Below, in pieces: positions 37,009-48,889 of a stretch of 64,000 nt of DNA; position 1 is the first letter of the stretch; every line of letters begins with the position of its first letter. A program made the position numbers and the translations under genes. The DNA comes from Parasponia andersonii (Eukaryota > Streptophyta > Magnoliopsida > Rosales > Cannabaceae): contig JXTB01000029.1 of the NCBI GenBank assembly GCA_002914805.1, forward strand, positions 422,436-486,435. The letters run 5' to 3'. Under the pieces are notes generated by a model. It saw nothing but the letters and a program-made list of their open reading frames with translations, was not told the origin of the DNA and searched no databases.

Positions 37009-37580
37009 AAAAAAAAAAAAAAAAAAAAAAGGAGGGGGGAGGGGGGTAACTAATTTCAAGAGAAGTTATCTCTAAGCAAAAGAGTTGAGAAAGAGAAGAA
37101 CAACTTACAGAGATGCAGTTTCTAATAAACCAATTGTGTTTTAAATTCCTGCACAAGAATCACGTATCTTCAGCTAAAGTCAGGCCTAGTGGGAATAATT
37201 TGCATAGTCTCGAGATGTGGCAATGTAGTTACCTGATTAAATTGAGAAAAGTCCGTCTTTTGATACTTGAACATTTGAAATGAATGCATTACTGTAGTGG
37301 GATATACGAACTGCATTTAACCGAAAGCCATATATCAAATAAGACGCTCGGAGTCTCCAGATTTCTCATAATAAATTGTAACTAACAATTCTAAAAACAA
37401 AATAGACTCAAAACACCAAACTCAGTTTTGAAGCATGATTCAGAAAGAGCATGTCTATGGACGGAGGGAAGGTAATAGAACAAGTGAAGTGACAATAATT
37501 TATTATCATTGCTACTTAAAGAAGTAGGAGAGAGGAAAGGAGTTGTACTTGTACTAGCAGGCGTCCTCCTCCACCTCATC

Positions 37581-40500
37581 TTAATTGAATAAGTCTTCGT
37601 CATCCTCATCTGACACTATATCTGAACTCGGGATGTTCTCAATCATGGGCCAATCCTCCCCTGTCTCCCTTCGGAGTCGCTGTATTTGCAAATCACACTT
37701 CGTGATGCTTAGATGAGATAGAATAGTAGAAAGTGTTCTAGGCAAACACTGGAGTTTATTGCAGTGCGAAACTTCCAACCTCTCAAGGGCGGTGAGGCAT
37801 TGAAAGGCCTCCTCATCTAAGGCCTTAAGGTTCCCGCAAAACTGGATTATAATGTGCTTTAAACTCGAAGGCAATCCCCCTTCCAGAAGAAAATCCTGCC
37901 CAGCAAAACTATTTATGCTCAAAATCTCAAGAGATGGAATGCAGCGTCCATTTGTTGAGCCCTTGGGAGTAAAGGCAACAGTTGGTCACAATCGAACATA
38001 TAAAGCTTTATCAAGGAGGAAAGATAATCAAGTAAGGACACTTTGAGTCTTGGACACATCCGCAAGCGAAGTTCCTTGAGACAAGGAAAAACTCCACCCT
38101 CTACATCGGCTTCAATAAATGACCATTCTTCTAGATTTGGCATGCACACAATTTCCAATCTCTCCAGAGATCTAAATGGCTTAGTTCCTACTGGAGAATC
38201 AGCATTGGAATAAAACTCTGAACCTGTTCTTCGCAGACCGTACATATGTGACATTCGAAGTCGTTTGAGGGAGGGCAGCTACCCCAACGACGGTAAAATG
38301 CAGCAATCTTCACAAGCACATAGAATCACCTCTTCTAAATTAGAGTACAAATGATCTCCAACCCAATTTGGGAAACTGGTACCTTTGTAGCGGTTGAGAT
38401 TGAGTTCCTTCAAGTTTGCATGAGGTTGGAGGGCTTCAAGTACTTCCCCTTCTTTCTGGGAGACATCAGGCTCATGACTAGAACCCCAGCCCAAACATAG
38501 CCTACTAAGGAAACTCTTATTCTTTAATTCAGCCTCCAAAGCATCCTTAGCATCAACAACATTTTCTAGTCCAAATAATCCAAAGACTTCCATGCAGATC
38601 CTGAAGCTCTTTTAGATGCTCAATGCCTGCAGATCCGCTATTTTTGCTCATAACAAATTTATCTAAACTCTGTAGAGTTTTCATCTTACCAATTTGTTGT
38701 GGCATCTCTTGTAGTCCACTAGGAGTGTAAAGATGTCGCAAGTTGATTAAAATTCCTATATTTGCTGGCAGTTCAGCAGGTGAGCTACAATTCTTCAAAA
38801 GTAGGGTTTGCAAATTATACAAATTACAAATTATTTCTTGAATCTCTTGAATTGAACCGTCGGACAAGTCCAAGTACTTTAAATACTTTAAATACCCTAT
38901 CGAATCAGGCAACTTGTTTATATAACATTTGGGTAAAGAGAGCACTCTAAAGCAATGTCTTGTACATATAAGTGATTCAAGCAAGTGCACCACTGGCAAG
39001 GACCATCTACCACAATGCGACTCTGGTAACGTCAAGAAGGTGCACAAAACATTAGCTTTGGATAAGCCCTCAAATATCTTAGGGCCTATATGACCAAAGA
39101 CGAATCTTGCCAGCACAATTAGAAAATTTAGTATCATCCATCCCTAAACGAAACTCATTAGAGACAAAAATAGCTAAATCATGCAAAAGATCATGCATGT
39201 GAAAAGCCTGTTCACCGTCGTGTGTTGGTTGAAAAAATGACTTTGACCTAAGATCTTGGAAGTACTCCTCTCCAACTTCTTCCATTCCCTTTTCGTTCTT
39301 TGGATGCAAAAATCCTTCTGCCATCCATATTAAGATTATCTTTTCTTTTACAAATTTATAATCTCTGGGAAACATAGTGCAATATGCAAAACATGGCTTT
39401 AAGTCTGAAGGAAGATAATAATAACTCAACCACAAAGCTGTAAGAGTACCAATTTTTCACCTTTCATACAGCCCCCATACACCATTGTTCAGTATATTTT
39501 TCCCATTCCTCCTCATTCCGGTTATCACGTAAGAGAGCTCCAATTGACAATCTCGCTAGAGGAAGACCATTACACTTATCAACGATTTCTCTACTAACTA
39601 CTTGGATATTCGAGTAGTCCATATCAATCGAGGAATGTTAAGCAAATAATCTCCAGCCATCATCATCGGATATTCGATCTAGTTGATGCATTGACCCAGC
39701 TTTCATAATTGATGCTACATTTGTGTAGCGTGTTGTCACAATAATCGTACTTCCATGCGATCCTTACTTGAAAGAACTCTTTAAGACATCCCACTTTGGA
39801 GGATCAATTCGTTCCAAATATCATCAAGAACAAAGAGAATCTTCTTCCCCATCAAGACCTCCTTAAGTTCAACTTGAAGGTCATGTAGCTCATCAGTTTT
39901 ACATATTTCATAATTAGTGACCTTCTTGAAAGTTATTTTCATCACTTTCTCAGAATCAATTTTATCGTCTCCCACAGTGACCCATGCTTTGTTATCAAAG
40001 CTTTTATTGAGCAAGAGCAGTCTTGCCAATACCACCCATTTCCACTATGGGAATCACATATAATAATTCATCATCACTACTGCCATCCGCTAGTAGCAAC
40101 TTATTAATAATAGCTTCTTTATCAACATCCCTCCCATAAACATCAGATTCATCTACCAAAGGAGCAATAATTAATCTCTCTGGCAGCTTGGTTTTCACAT
40201 TTACCAAACCAAGCTTATTCTTTTGCTCTAAAAGAAACTTCATTTTTTTCCAAGGATCTCATCTATCTCTGGCTTTATCGCCTTGTCAAATGAAGATAAG
40301 TTGAGTTTCGTCGGCAACTCACTTGTGACGCTGCTTTGCGATTCGCCCTCCAGTTCTTTTCGCAATGCTTCAGTGTTGATCTTATAAACCAAGTCGTCTG
40401 CATCATAAACCGTATCTTTGAGGTCGTCAAGCCACTTCTTCACCCTTTGGTCTTTGATTAGCTTCTCCTCAGCATCATTGAGCAGTAGTCTAGCCGAGTT

Positions 40501-40642
40501 CAACGTAGTATTCAACTTCTTGAGGAGCTTAACAATGGCTTCTTTTCCTCTGAACATGTCCTCCGTCCCCGAAGCCAACCTGTCGACCAGCACATCGAGT
40601 CAAGCAGAGAGAAACGCTCCGCCAAAAAAATTCAGCAGCCAT
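37581..40642 (-). pseudogene. CC-NBS-LRR (RGA-type) disease-resistance pseudogene
   Basis: All parts of a CNL protein appear in order on the - strand but in changing frames. Coiled-coil N-terminus from the ATG at 40642 (MAAEFF..., then KKWLDDLKDTVYDADDLVY); P-loop GGIGKTALAQ near 40010; kinase-2 KILFVLDDIWNE near 39810; RNBS-B GSTIIVTTR near 39740; GLPLA near 39570; MHDLLHDLA near 39180; then LRRs to the stop at 37581 after DEDDEDLFN. Lesions seen: a 7-base homopolymer frameshift at 40624-40630, TGA at 40600-40602, a homopolymer frameshift near 40245, a deletion after the P-loop near 40010, frame breaks near 39780, 39100, 38575 and 37930, and TAG at 38279-38281. Several homopolymer shifts could be sequencing errors, but the nonsense codons and the P-loop deletion are not easily explained that way. 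CNLs are intracellular immune receptors; this one should be inactive. Confidence 0.9.
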
Positions 40643-43616
40643 AGCTTTCGAACTTATAAAAGGATCAACAGAAAGATCGATGAACACAAGTATTGCAAAC
40701 AGCGGAGAGGTGAAATTCATGTAGCGGTGAACGTAGACTTTACGATTGGAGAGACTCAGATTCAAGTAGACATGGATCCATCATTTGTGGTTGTGGCAAT
40801 TGTTTATTCTATGTCAATATTTTAAGTTAGGAAGCGAAAGAATACGTTTGAATTTCACTCAGTTCTTCTTTAGCTTCGGACTTGTAAGAGTAAATCACAG
40901 AGTAACTTAAGGAAAAAAAAAAAAATAAATAACGTGTTAATTAAATAGACAATTCAGGGCTGTCACCTAAGTGAAAAAAAGAAAAAAAAAAACTAAACAA
41001 TAAAAAAAATAGAAATAAATAAGATATACAATGTTGGTTCACTTTAAATGTATGTGGTAATAGAATTTTGTGCTTTCACGTGTTTTTGGTGCAAGCAAAT
41101 TGATCACATTTTAATAGTCAACGAAGGAAAACATATTTATGAACTCTACATTATGGCATATAAAGAAAGATAATTTACGTGAAAAAAGCTATTATGTTAT
41201 CCAAAAGACTGCCATGTCTATAGAAAAGCGGGAAACATTAATATGACTATTTATGGTTAATTTCACCAGGTTTTATGTTCTCAGATGATTTTACAACTGG
41301 TACTTTTCCAGCACCAGCTAAATGCTACAGATATTGTAATTTTAAATTAGCTGATCAGTCTACAAGCTTAGAAACTTTTTAAATAGATTCTTAAATCAGT
41401 CAAACCCGTCCATCCTTCCTAATTAATTTACCCTCCTAACATTTCCTACCATATGTTTGCTTGTGAGTGCTATCTTAGTGATTGAAAACGATAGAGTTCT
41501 GAGCTTAGTGCGTGGTCTGATAATTATAACATGCAAATCTTTGGTTGACCAATGACATGACATAGTAGGGACCAAAGCAATATGAATTACTAAATTATGC
41601 TTAGACTTGTTTATAATGGTAAACTATTTTAAAGGGTAAAACAATTAGTTACTCAATTTCAAATTTCACTCATTTCGAAATAAAGAATTTTCTTAAATTC
41701 AAAATTTGAGCTTAGAGGAAACAAGTCATGTACGAATTTCTCACACATATAGCGAGGGTAAACGTGTGTCTGATCACCAATAATAGATTATATTTTTTTT
41801 TATAAGAATATGTATTAATTATCAATTAATATTGATTTAAGTTCACTGTGGTATGAAATGTGCTTAATATAACCCCGAACAAAACATGAGACATATCTGT
41901 ACTTATGGATCGTACCTGACTTGAAGTATTTGAGTTTAATTAGTACGAGCACCGTATCGTACGCTATTTTATTAGGTCGTGTCAAATACGATATAAAAGA
42001 CGAGTGTGCTTACCTTTCAAAGGTTGTACCAGTTGACATCTCTAGGGGTGGATACTCGTCCAAAGTCTTTGGAGTTTTTATTTTGGCCTACGTGTTGTAT
42101 TGGTTAACTTTGACTTTGTATTCCTTCTTTATTTTAGTTTGATTTAATTTGTTGGTTTTTGGGTTGGGGTCCCAACCTTGTTGGGAGCTAATGCTTCTTC
42201 CCTCCTTAAAGTCAGTTTTGGCTTAAAAGAGAAAAGAAACAAGTCATGTAAATGAATGCATGACAATTTTGGTTATTTTCTTGGTAGTTTATCGATTAAT
42301 GTAACAATTTCATGTGACCTTTGGGGTCAAACCAAAAATTTCATTCTGATTGAGGAAGTCTCAGCAACACCAATTTTATATTCCTCTAGGAAAGAGTAGT
42401 CCTAGTCCTGCAGCTACTCCTTATATTCCTATATGTTCAATATTGTTCTCAGCGCACTCCTGTTTTCCTCTGCTTTACTCAATATTCCCTTGTATTCCCC
42501 TCTTCCTCTCTGCCCTGTATTCCTACGCTTTACTTAATATTAATATTACACTATTTTTGCTTTCAAAAGAAAAAAAAAAAATTACACTATTTTCCTTCAC
42601 TCTACTCAATAATGCTTATTTTTCCCAATTAATCTCTACTGTGTTATCGAAGCACACAAATGACCACCCACTGATGCTAAGCTTCTATCAGTGCCTTCAT
42701 TCTGGGAGCTATTTCACAAACAATACTGAGAGCATTTTTGTTAAGTTTGAATCCATTACAATTGTCGAAAGTTGGAAGTGATTTTGTTTAGGTTCTTGAC
42801 TTCGTCATTTTTCATTATGATCGAGACTGTCTTATGGATAGTAGAATCACTGACTCTAAGTGAAGTCTCATACACGACCCTAACAGGTGAACTACGATGT
42901 ATGAACTCACTTGGACTCCATGTGGAATTTGGATTTTTGGAAGAAGAGAAAAAAAAAAATTCAAGGAATTTTATTTTCTTAATTTTTTTTTAAAAAAAAC
43001 AAGAATTTGATTTGATATTATTTTTTAGTATATAAAATGTTTGACACATAATTAGTAAAACTAAGTATGTGAAAATAAAGTTCTATAAAATTTTAGGAAA
43101 ATCATTTTTCTCTTTCTTTTTTCATGGAACTTTTCTTGTAATTTTTTTTTCTTCAAAATTCGGATTCTTAACGGAGCCTAAACGTATTATTCCTTGGTTG
43201 TTTTAATTTTAAAGAGGCCAAGATGTAGAAACTTTCTAGCAATGTTGTAAAGAGCTGTTATGCCATCTTTTTTTTAAGATTTTAATGCAGTTATATTATT
43301 GAACTTTGCAGTTACAACTAGTAAAGTACAATGGTCCTGATACTACAGCCAAACAAGCATCAAGATCTAAATAGCAATGACATACCCACCTGCCCGGATT
43401 TTAGTATGTGAAAATAATCTTACAGAACTGAGAAAGGACCAAATATCCAAATCATGGTCAATTAATTATATTTGCTTAGCAATGTAAATATTAAAGTCAT
43501 GCTTTGTTGCTATTAACTCTTACACTACAAATTACAAGAGGTTGAAAACCAAGAAAAGAAGGGCAGACTTTTTGTATGTAAAATTCATCGTAGTTTCTGC
43601 CAAGGGAATAATCTAA
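40643..43616. other. Intergenic region between the NLR pseudogene and array remnants
   Basis: No gene I can support. 41400-42800 is a diverged copy of 15950-16500 (sequence upstream of copy A) and partly of 29070-29180. From about 43200 the array 3' flank appears (ACAACTAGTAAAGTAC, CAGCCAAACAAGCATC) and leads into remnant H at 43617. 40910-41030 is rich in A runs. Confidence 0.6.
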
Positions 43617-44265
43617 ACCTTGTGGAAACCCTTCTCTTTTAGGCCTTTAACAGTGTCCCACAGGCTGGCTTATAAAGGAAACCCTTCTCTTTCAGTGCCT
43701 GAAATGAAATCCAACCTTTGAATAAGTTTCCGCAGGAAAGTTCTATGACTAGGCCGTTGAAACACATATATGGTTTTCAAGTGTGTTCAAAGGAGACATG
43801 AAATTGGTCTCATTGCCTAAAGTAGAACTTGACATATTTAGTTTATTATTGTTTTTGTTTATATGTTTTTACTTAACCCAAAATGAATTTGTTGGATTAA
43901 TTAAAAAAACCCCAAAGGCAAAGGTTGGAGAGTAACATGGCTAAAAAATATAGACGAGGAGATGTTGCAGCTAAAACAGATTAACAGAAATAACAAAGAG
44001 TTCATTATCTCTTTCAGAATCAAGGAGTGTAAAAAATCAATTCAAAGCTATGAAAAAAGAAAAGAGAAATTAATACAACCAGGTCAGATTACAACAAAGG
44101 GAGAGAAATAGAAGAAAAAAAATTTATTTATTCACTTTGCAGCTATTTGGAAGGTTTTAGCAGTATATAGATCAACTTTTGGGTCAGTGGATGAATAAAA
44201 GTACAGGTGATGTTAAGTGAATGACAACTTCAGACCCATGAGCAACAGAATTAAGATAGTGGACC
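43617..44265 (-). pseudogene. Reductase remnant H: exon 6, intron 2 and exon 2 scraps fused by deletion
   Basis: 43617-43695 resembles exon 6 in two broken pieces (the segment AAACCCTTCTCTTT occurs twice). It joins directly at about 43697 to the exon 3 acceptor and intron 2 sequence (TGCCTGAAATG onward), so exons 3-5 are gone. 44150-44265 is exon 2 with frameshifts (TGGGTCAGTGGATGAATAAA region). Exon 2 is then cut at 44265 by an LTR-like insertion and never resumes. Confidence 0.75.
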
Positions 44266-44920
44266 TGTTGGGCCAACCTTTGGTTCAAAGATTAGTTGGT
44301 TTGACACGTCAGCAAAATAGTTATAAATAAGAACTTGAAGACGAATTCTGTTAAGACAGTTAGAGAGAGTGTATCTCTTAAAGGCTTAATAACTGTGTAC
44401 TAGTTACATAAATAAAAGGGTGTAAGTCTATTGATTTTATATAGATTCATTCATTATTAGAAACGGGTGTAACAAGAGTTCTAGGATATAGGTCCTTCAG
44501 AGAGATTGTGTAACTGTGACTTTGTAATCTGAGATTTGTGAGGGCCAAGAGGTTGTTCTTTGCTTCCTGGAGTGTGTGACCTTGATAATTTTCTTAGTGG
44601 ATTTCTGGAGGCTGGTCCAAAGTGGATGTAGGACTCAATTTTGAGTCTGAACCACTATAATTTCTTGGTGTCGATTCTGTGTGTTTTGCTATGTTGATTT
44701 CTGGTTTTGAATGTTAATTTCTTGAGTTGAATTGAAGCAATCTTCAACACCTATTTATAGGCTTGGAGATGCCATGCATCATCTACGTGCACAAGGAAAC
44801 TATATGGTGGTTTACGGATGGAGGTTGGAAGGTATGGAAGTAGGGAGTCAGGAAGTTGTTTCTTATATTCAAAACTGATTGGGCTGGCCAAAACTTGGGT
44901 TGACTTTCAATATCTATAGG
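44266..44920 (-). mobile_element. Probable solo LTR interrupting remnant H
   Basis: Unrelated to the array and starting exactly where exon 2 homology stops. Read on the - strand it has a TATA box (CCTATAAATAGG near 44750-44761), then a stretch of the kind found in the R-U5 part of plant copia LTRs (GTGGTTCAGACTC, GTCCTACATCCAC near 44630-44665), and ends GGTTGGCCCAACA at 44266. The far end is not sharply defined (44890-44930). No primer site, coding region or matching target duplication is visible, so a solo LTR is the simplest reading. Confidence 0.5.
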
Positions 44921-44929
44921 TGAATATAT

Positions 44930-45255
44930 ATAAAACTAGACAAGTGCTGCAAGATAATAAGCAAAACATGCATTACATCAGAGACATGAAGATACAGTTG
45001 CAGCCAAACACACTTGCCTTGGATAACAATGATATACACACCTGCACTGATTGAGGGATGCATTTTTAAACAATATGAGGTTTGTGCAAACAATTTTATT
45101 CGTGCAAACAATTTTATTCAACTCATAATTGCATTACTTTTATTTGGCTTAATTTAGGATTGAACCCATTTGAGTTATACCATATTGCTGACCACTCTCA
45201 CACAACAACAGAACAGAGTTATCTTGTTTGCACTAACTTTAATCAGGAAAAAGTC
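44930..45255. repeat. Array 3' flank module of copy G
   Basis: The same module follows each copy, about 0.3-0.5 kb before the stop codon in window order: near 11630, 16690, 20170, 25950, 29340, 32590, 43200, here and 49240. Shared words include AACTAG, GCAAAACA, CAGCCAAACA and GACCACTCTCACACAACA. It is non-coding and marks the edge of the duplicated unit. Confidence 0.75.
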
Positions 45256-47653
45256 TCAAACTTTCAGGAAACCCTTCTCCTTGAGGGATTCAACAGTGTC
45301 CCTCAGGCTTACTTCCAGAGGAGTGAACTCAATTCCCAGACTTTTTGCTCTCTCCTGTGATATTTGGTATGTTGGTGTGGGAGGTTTGTCATCTTCACAT
45401 CTGCAAATAATAAATTTTGTCACAAATGATCAATAAATTTTGGTTGAAAAATATGATCCAAGATTCCTTTCTTAAAATGCAAAACCCGCAACTCATTTTT
45501 CTATCAAATTTTCAAATGGAACCAAAACAAAAAAAAGTAGTAACTTTAGTAATAGGTCAAAACGATAACTTTTTTCCCCTTACTTTTCAGGAATGCTTAA
45601 AGCGGGATAGAGTGATCGTAAGATTTCCAAAGCCTCAGAAACATGCTTAACATGTCCAACTACACAATATCTTCCACTAGCTGAAGGAACTTCAAATGCT
45701 TTAATATGTATCAATGCGACATCTCTAACATCAACAAATCTATATACTACATTGGGGAACGTTTGAGCTCCTGCACGCAAAGTAAATCAAACAGTTAACA
45801 CAATATACCATAAAACCATCATATCTCAATAAGAAGGAAAGAAATACGCTCACTATCTATGTGCCTATGAAAGATAACAATAACACTTTGCAAGACAGAC
45901 CAATTCGAATATTGCTACTTACTTGAAAGATTGTTCTCTATACGATTGCAAAGTGTCGTACTAATGCAGAAGAAAGGATTAACTATCATATAGAGAACAA
46001 TCTTACACCGTTAATTCAGTATTGAGTCTATTGACTATCTATGCGCATTAGATTGTTCTCTATATTTTTAACTATTGTACTAATGCGGAAGAAAGGATTA
46101 GCTGCCGAAATATACCATTTAATAGATTTCGAATGTTCTCTGAGCTGAGATTAAGGATTTGCTGTAACAAGGGACCAATCACAAGCCCTGGGTTTATGGA
46201 GACCAAGTCAATCCCCTTTTCTTTTGTGAATTTCCAAGCAGCCTCTTCAGCTAAGGTTTTTGAAAGCATATACCAAAGCTGGAGAAATACAATAATGCAT
46301 GTTATACTTCTCTAAAGAGTATGAAGAAAAATCACTTTATCAGTTAATAATTGTATCAATGAAGATGGAAATGGAATAGTTGAAACATGTAAAAACTTCA
46401 TTAACGTGTCTGTGACATAAAACATACATCATGTAAAATTTCCAACCAAATCACGTAAAAACCCGGGAACAATTAAATCAGAGTCCTAAAATTGTAAGCT
46501 CAAAGGGAGCAGGCTTTGAAAGAGATAAGTAGGAAAAAATTAACAAAATCTACACACCTTTGATTCCTCACAGAAAACAGGATCCGAAAACCATGTCTCG
46601 TCAACAACCACATCTGGTGTGAGAGGTTTCCCATTGAACAAAACTGAAGCAATGGAAGATGTTAAAACTACTCTCTTTATGGAAGGGGCTTTTACGCATG
46701 ACCTTAGAACGTTAAGAGTTCCTTTCAATGCAGGATCAATCAGTTCTGCCTGAAATGTTGGGAAAAAGAACCTCTGAAGTTTCCACATAAAAGTTCTATG
46801 ACCAAGCTATTGAAATACTTAAGATTCTTGCTAAAATGGAGAAACGGAATTATCCCATCACCTAAAGTAAAACCTGTCAACTAGTTCATTTCATTATGGT
46901 TTTAATTTTAATTATCTATATGTTTTCTCATGACCAAACCGCATATGTTGGATAAACTGAACCAAGAAAAAAGCTATGAAAAGAAGAAAAAAAAATGTAA
47001 AGAATGAAACTTGTATAAATTCAAGTTGCAGCTACATGAAAGGCATTTAACAATATAGAGATCAACCTTTGGGTCAGCAGGTGTATGAAGTACAGGGCAA
47101 GCTGTATGAAAGACACCTTCGCACCCATCCACAACAGAATCAAAGGACCCTTCTTCCAATAAATCTGCTTTAAACAAATGAAGTCTTTCCTTGGCTCCAT
47201 CAAGTGAAATCAAGTGCTCTGTCTTCTTTGGATCATCTGGGCCATACACAAACATAAGTATAAGTTCAGTTTTTAATGGGATCAGAGACACAACCACTGG
47301 GGGCACTATTATCCCTTTTGCTATAATCCCTTAAATTTAATAAACCCATCAAAATTTTGGAACCAGCTTCATATTTTTCCCCAATAATTGGTATAATAAG
47401 CTACAACTTAATTATCTAAAACGGACGACTTTGTACCATAACAACAAACACTTTTCACTTAATTTGAAAGTGAAGATTTTTAAACACAATTCTTTGTTGA
47501 AAAAGTAAGATAAGAAAAGAGTAAAGAACACTAACTGGGGTCACGAACTGAAGCTTTGACAGTGTAGCCGCGTAGTAGCAAAAGCTTGACAAGGTATGAA
47601 GCAATGTAACCAGAAGCTCCTGTTACACATACCACCTTCCCTGTTCCGCTCAT
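45256..47653 (-). CDS. Reductase copy G: CCR-like short-chain reductase, intact, twin of F
   Basis: Six exons in transcript order: 47536-47653, 47067-47236, 46558-46749, 46116-46278, 45584-45770, 45256-45400 (324 codons plus stop), canonical junctions. N-terminus [21 protein letters not shown]37(X)5K43, TSS and Y163-x3-K167 (WYMLSK) present. Like F it has HTACP instead of HTASP, and in exon 4 GPLLQQIL replaces GPLLQPIL. An in-frame ATG exists further upstream, but the start at 47653 aligns with all other copies. Intron 4 carries an extra duplicated and inverted segment. Separated from F by the NLR pseudogene and remnant H, so the F/G duplication spans or predates the NLR insertion. Confidence 0.92.
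45928..46064. repeat. Direct and inverted repeat in intron 4 of copy G
   Basis: AGATTGTTCTCTATA occurs at 45928-45942 and 46050-46064, with its reverse complement at 45989-46003. The following ACTAATGC..GAAGAAAGGATTA block is also duplicated. The F twin lacks the extra copy. Confidence 0.85.
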
Positions 47654-48889
47654 CTTTCTGTTATAAAAATATCCTCTGTGTCTCTCGTAAGATTGTAGAG
47701 TTGGTACTAGAACCATCGTATTTTTATTAGAAAAATTAACCCAAGACCGAAATACCCCCGCGTTATCACAACTGTCAACTCTAATTTTTGTTTTTATTTG
47801 AGACAAAACGGTACTGTGCCAATTTCAAAAAAAAAAAAAAAATACTGTGCCAAAAGACCATTTTTTTCTGGAGTATTATTTAGTTGATTATATTTCTTTA
47901 CTAAACATTATTCGTTGTGCACAAATTGGTATTAATATTATATATATTAAATTTAATTTATAATTAGATTTAATGTATTATAATATTAAAAAATATATTT
48001 ATTTTAATGAGATGAATGTCACATAATTTTTTATTTCCAGAACTAAATTTAACTTAAAGTATAATTAATATTAAATTAAATATAATATTATATAAAATAT
48101 TTATTTTGATGAGACGAATGTAATATAATTATTTACTCGATGAACTGAATTTAATATAAAGTATCGTTAATATTAAACTAAATATAATATTACATAATAT
48201 ATATATATATTACAACTAATCATAGCACGAAAAAATATAATACGATCAATCATATCATGTTAGAAATTTTTTAAAAATTTTAAAAATAGAATGACGAGGA
48301 ATTTTTACCCTCTTTTTGCTTCAAGCTTAATATATATACATATAAGCTTAATATATATATATATATATATGTATAGATAGATTAGTCTGAAAATTATAAT
48401 GAGGATAGATATTTTCACTGAAATTTGGTAGTTGACAAAAGCCTCAGGTTCATTTCGGATGATATGCACAAGTTTCAAAAAAAATATATGCACAAGTTTC
48501 ATAGAGCAAAAATAATTAAATAAAATGCATAAAAAAAAAAGGGGAGACTTGGCGTTTATAGGTACTTTGTTTCCATACGGCATGTCGTTTTTAGAGCAGC
48601 CGTTTATCCAAGAAGTCTATATTATACGACATGATACAACGTAAGCTGTGCGTCAAGCTGATACTTTTGCTTTATGATCGTCGTATTATATTCTGATGCA
48701 CTTGTTATTAACTTGCAAATGTAAATAGGCCATGCAAATAGCATATAGACACACATTTAGATAACATGCTAGTTTAAGTACTTGAAATAATGTGCTAGTT
48801 AAAGTAAACTAAACTGATGTCAATTACCATATTGCTAATTACACTTGCACAGTCAACCAAAGGATAGAGCTATCTCATTTGTCGCAATG
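47654..48889. other. Upstream flank of copy G with AT-rich tandem repeats
   Basis: No gene. The promoter side of G at the left; 47970-48200 holds about two units of a 104-bp AT-rich repeat; (TA)n runs near 48195, 48330 and 48352; 48540-48620 matches the F upstream flank (TTTCCATACGGCATGTCGTT). Confidence 0.65.
47970..48200. repeat. AT-rich tandem repeat, unit about 104 bp
   Basis: TTTATTTTAATGAGATGAATG near 47998 recurs as TTTATTTTGATGAGACGAATG near 48100, and the downstream parts (GAACT..AATTTAA, AAAGTAT..TTAATATTAAA) also pair. Confidence 0.8.

Larger units (their letters stand above)
36421..37580. repeat. Downstream flank shared by the NLR copies
   Basis: 36480-36720 and 37040-37180 resemble 62180-62420 and 62610-62760, and part resembles 60060-60220: shared words include CATGACA..GTTGTTG, AACTTACAGAG and GTAAATTCCTGC variants. 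It lies just downstream of each NLR or LRR copy on the - strand, so it is probably 3' UTR or terminator sequence duplicated with the genes; CTCTGTAAGTT on the - strand could be a UTR intron donor. It is interrupted by a foreign coding fragment at 36775-37007. Confidence 0.65.

Noticed and set aside
42350..42781. 143-residue + strand frame, Pro/Ser/Leu-rich
   Set aside because: Pyrimidine-rich low-complexity sequence in the same duplicated flank; no conservation of frame with 16269-16478.
12107..47653. Calling the array genuine lignin cinnamoyl-CoA reductase or dihydroflavonol reductase
   Set aside because: The NWYCYGK signature of true CCRs is replaced by (L/D)WYxLxK, and the overall sequence fits CCR-like/PAR proteins better.
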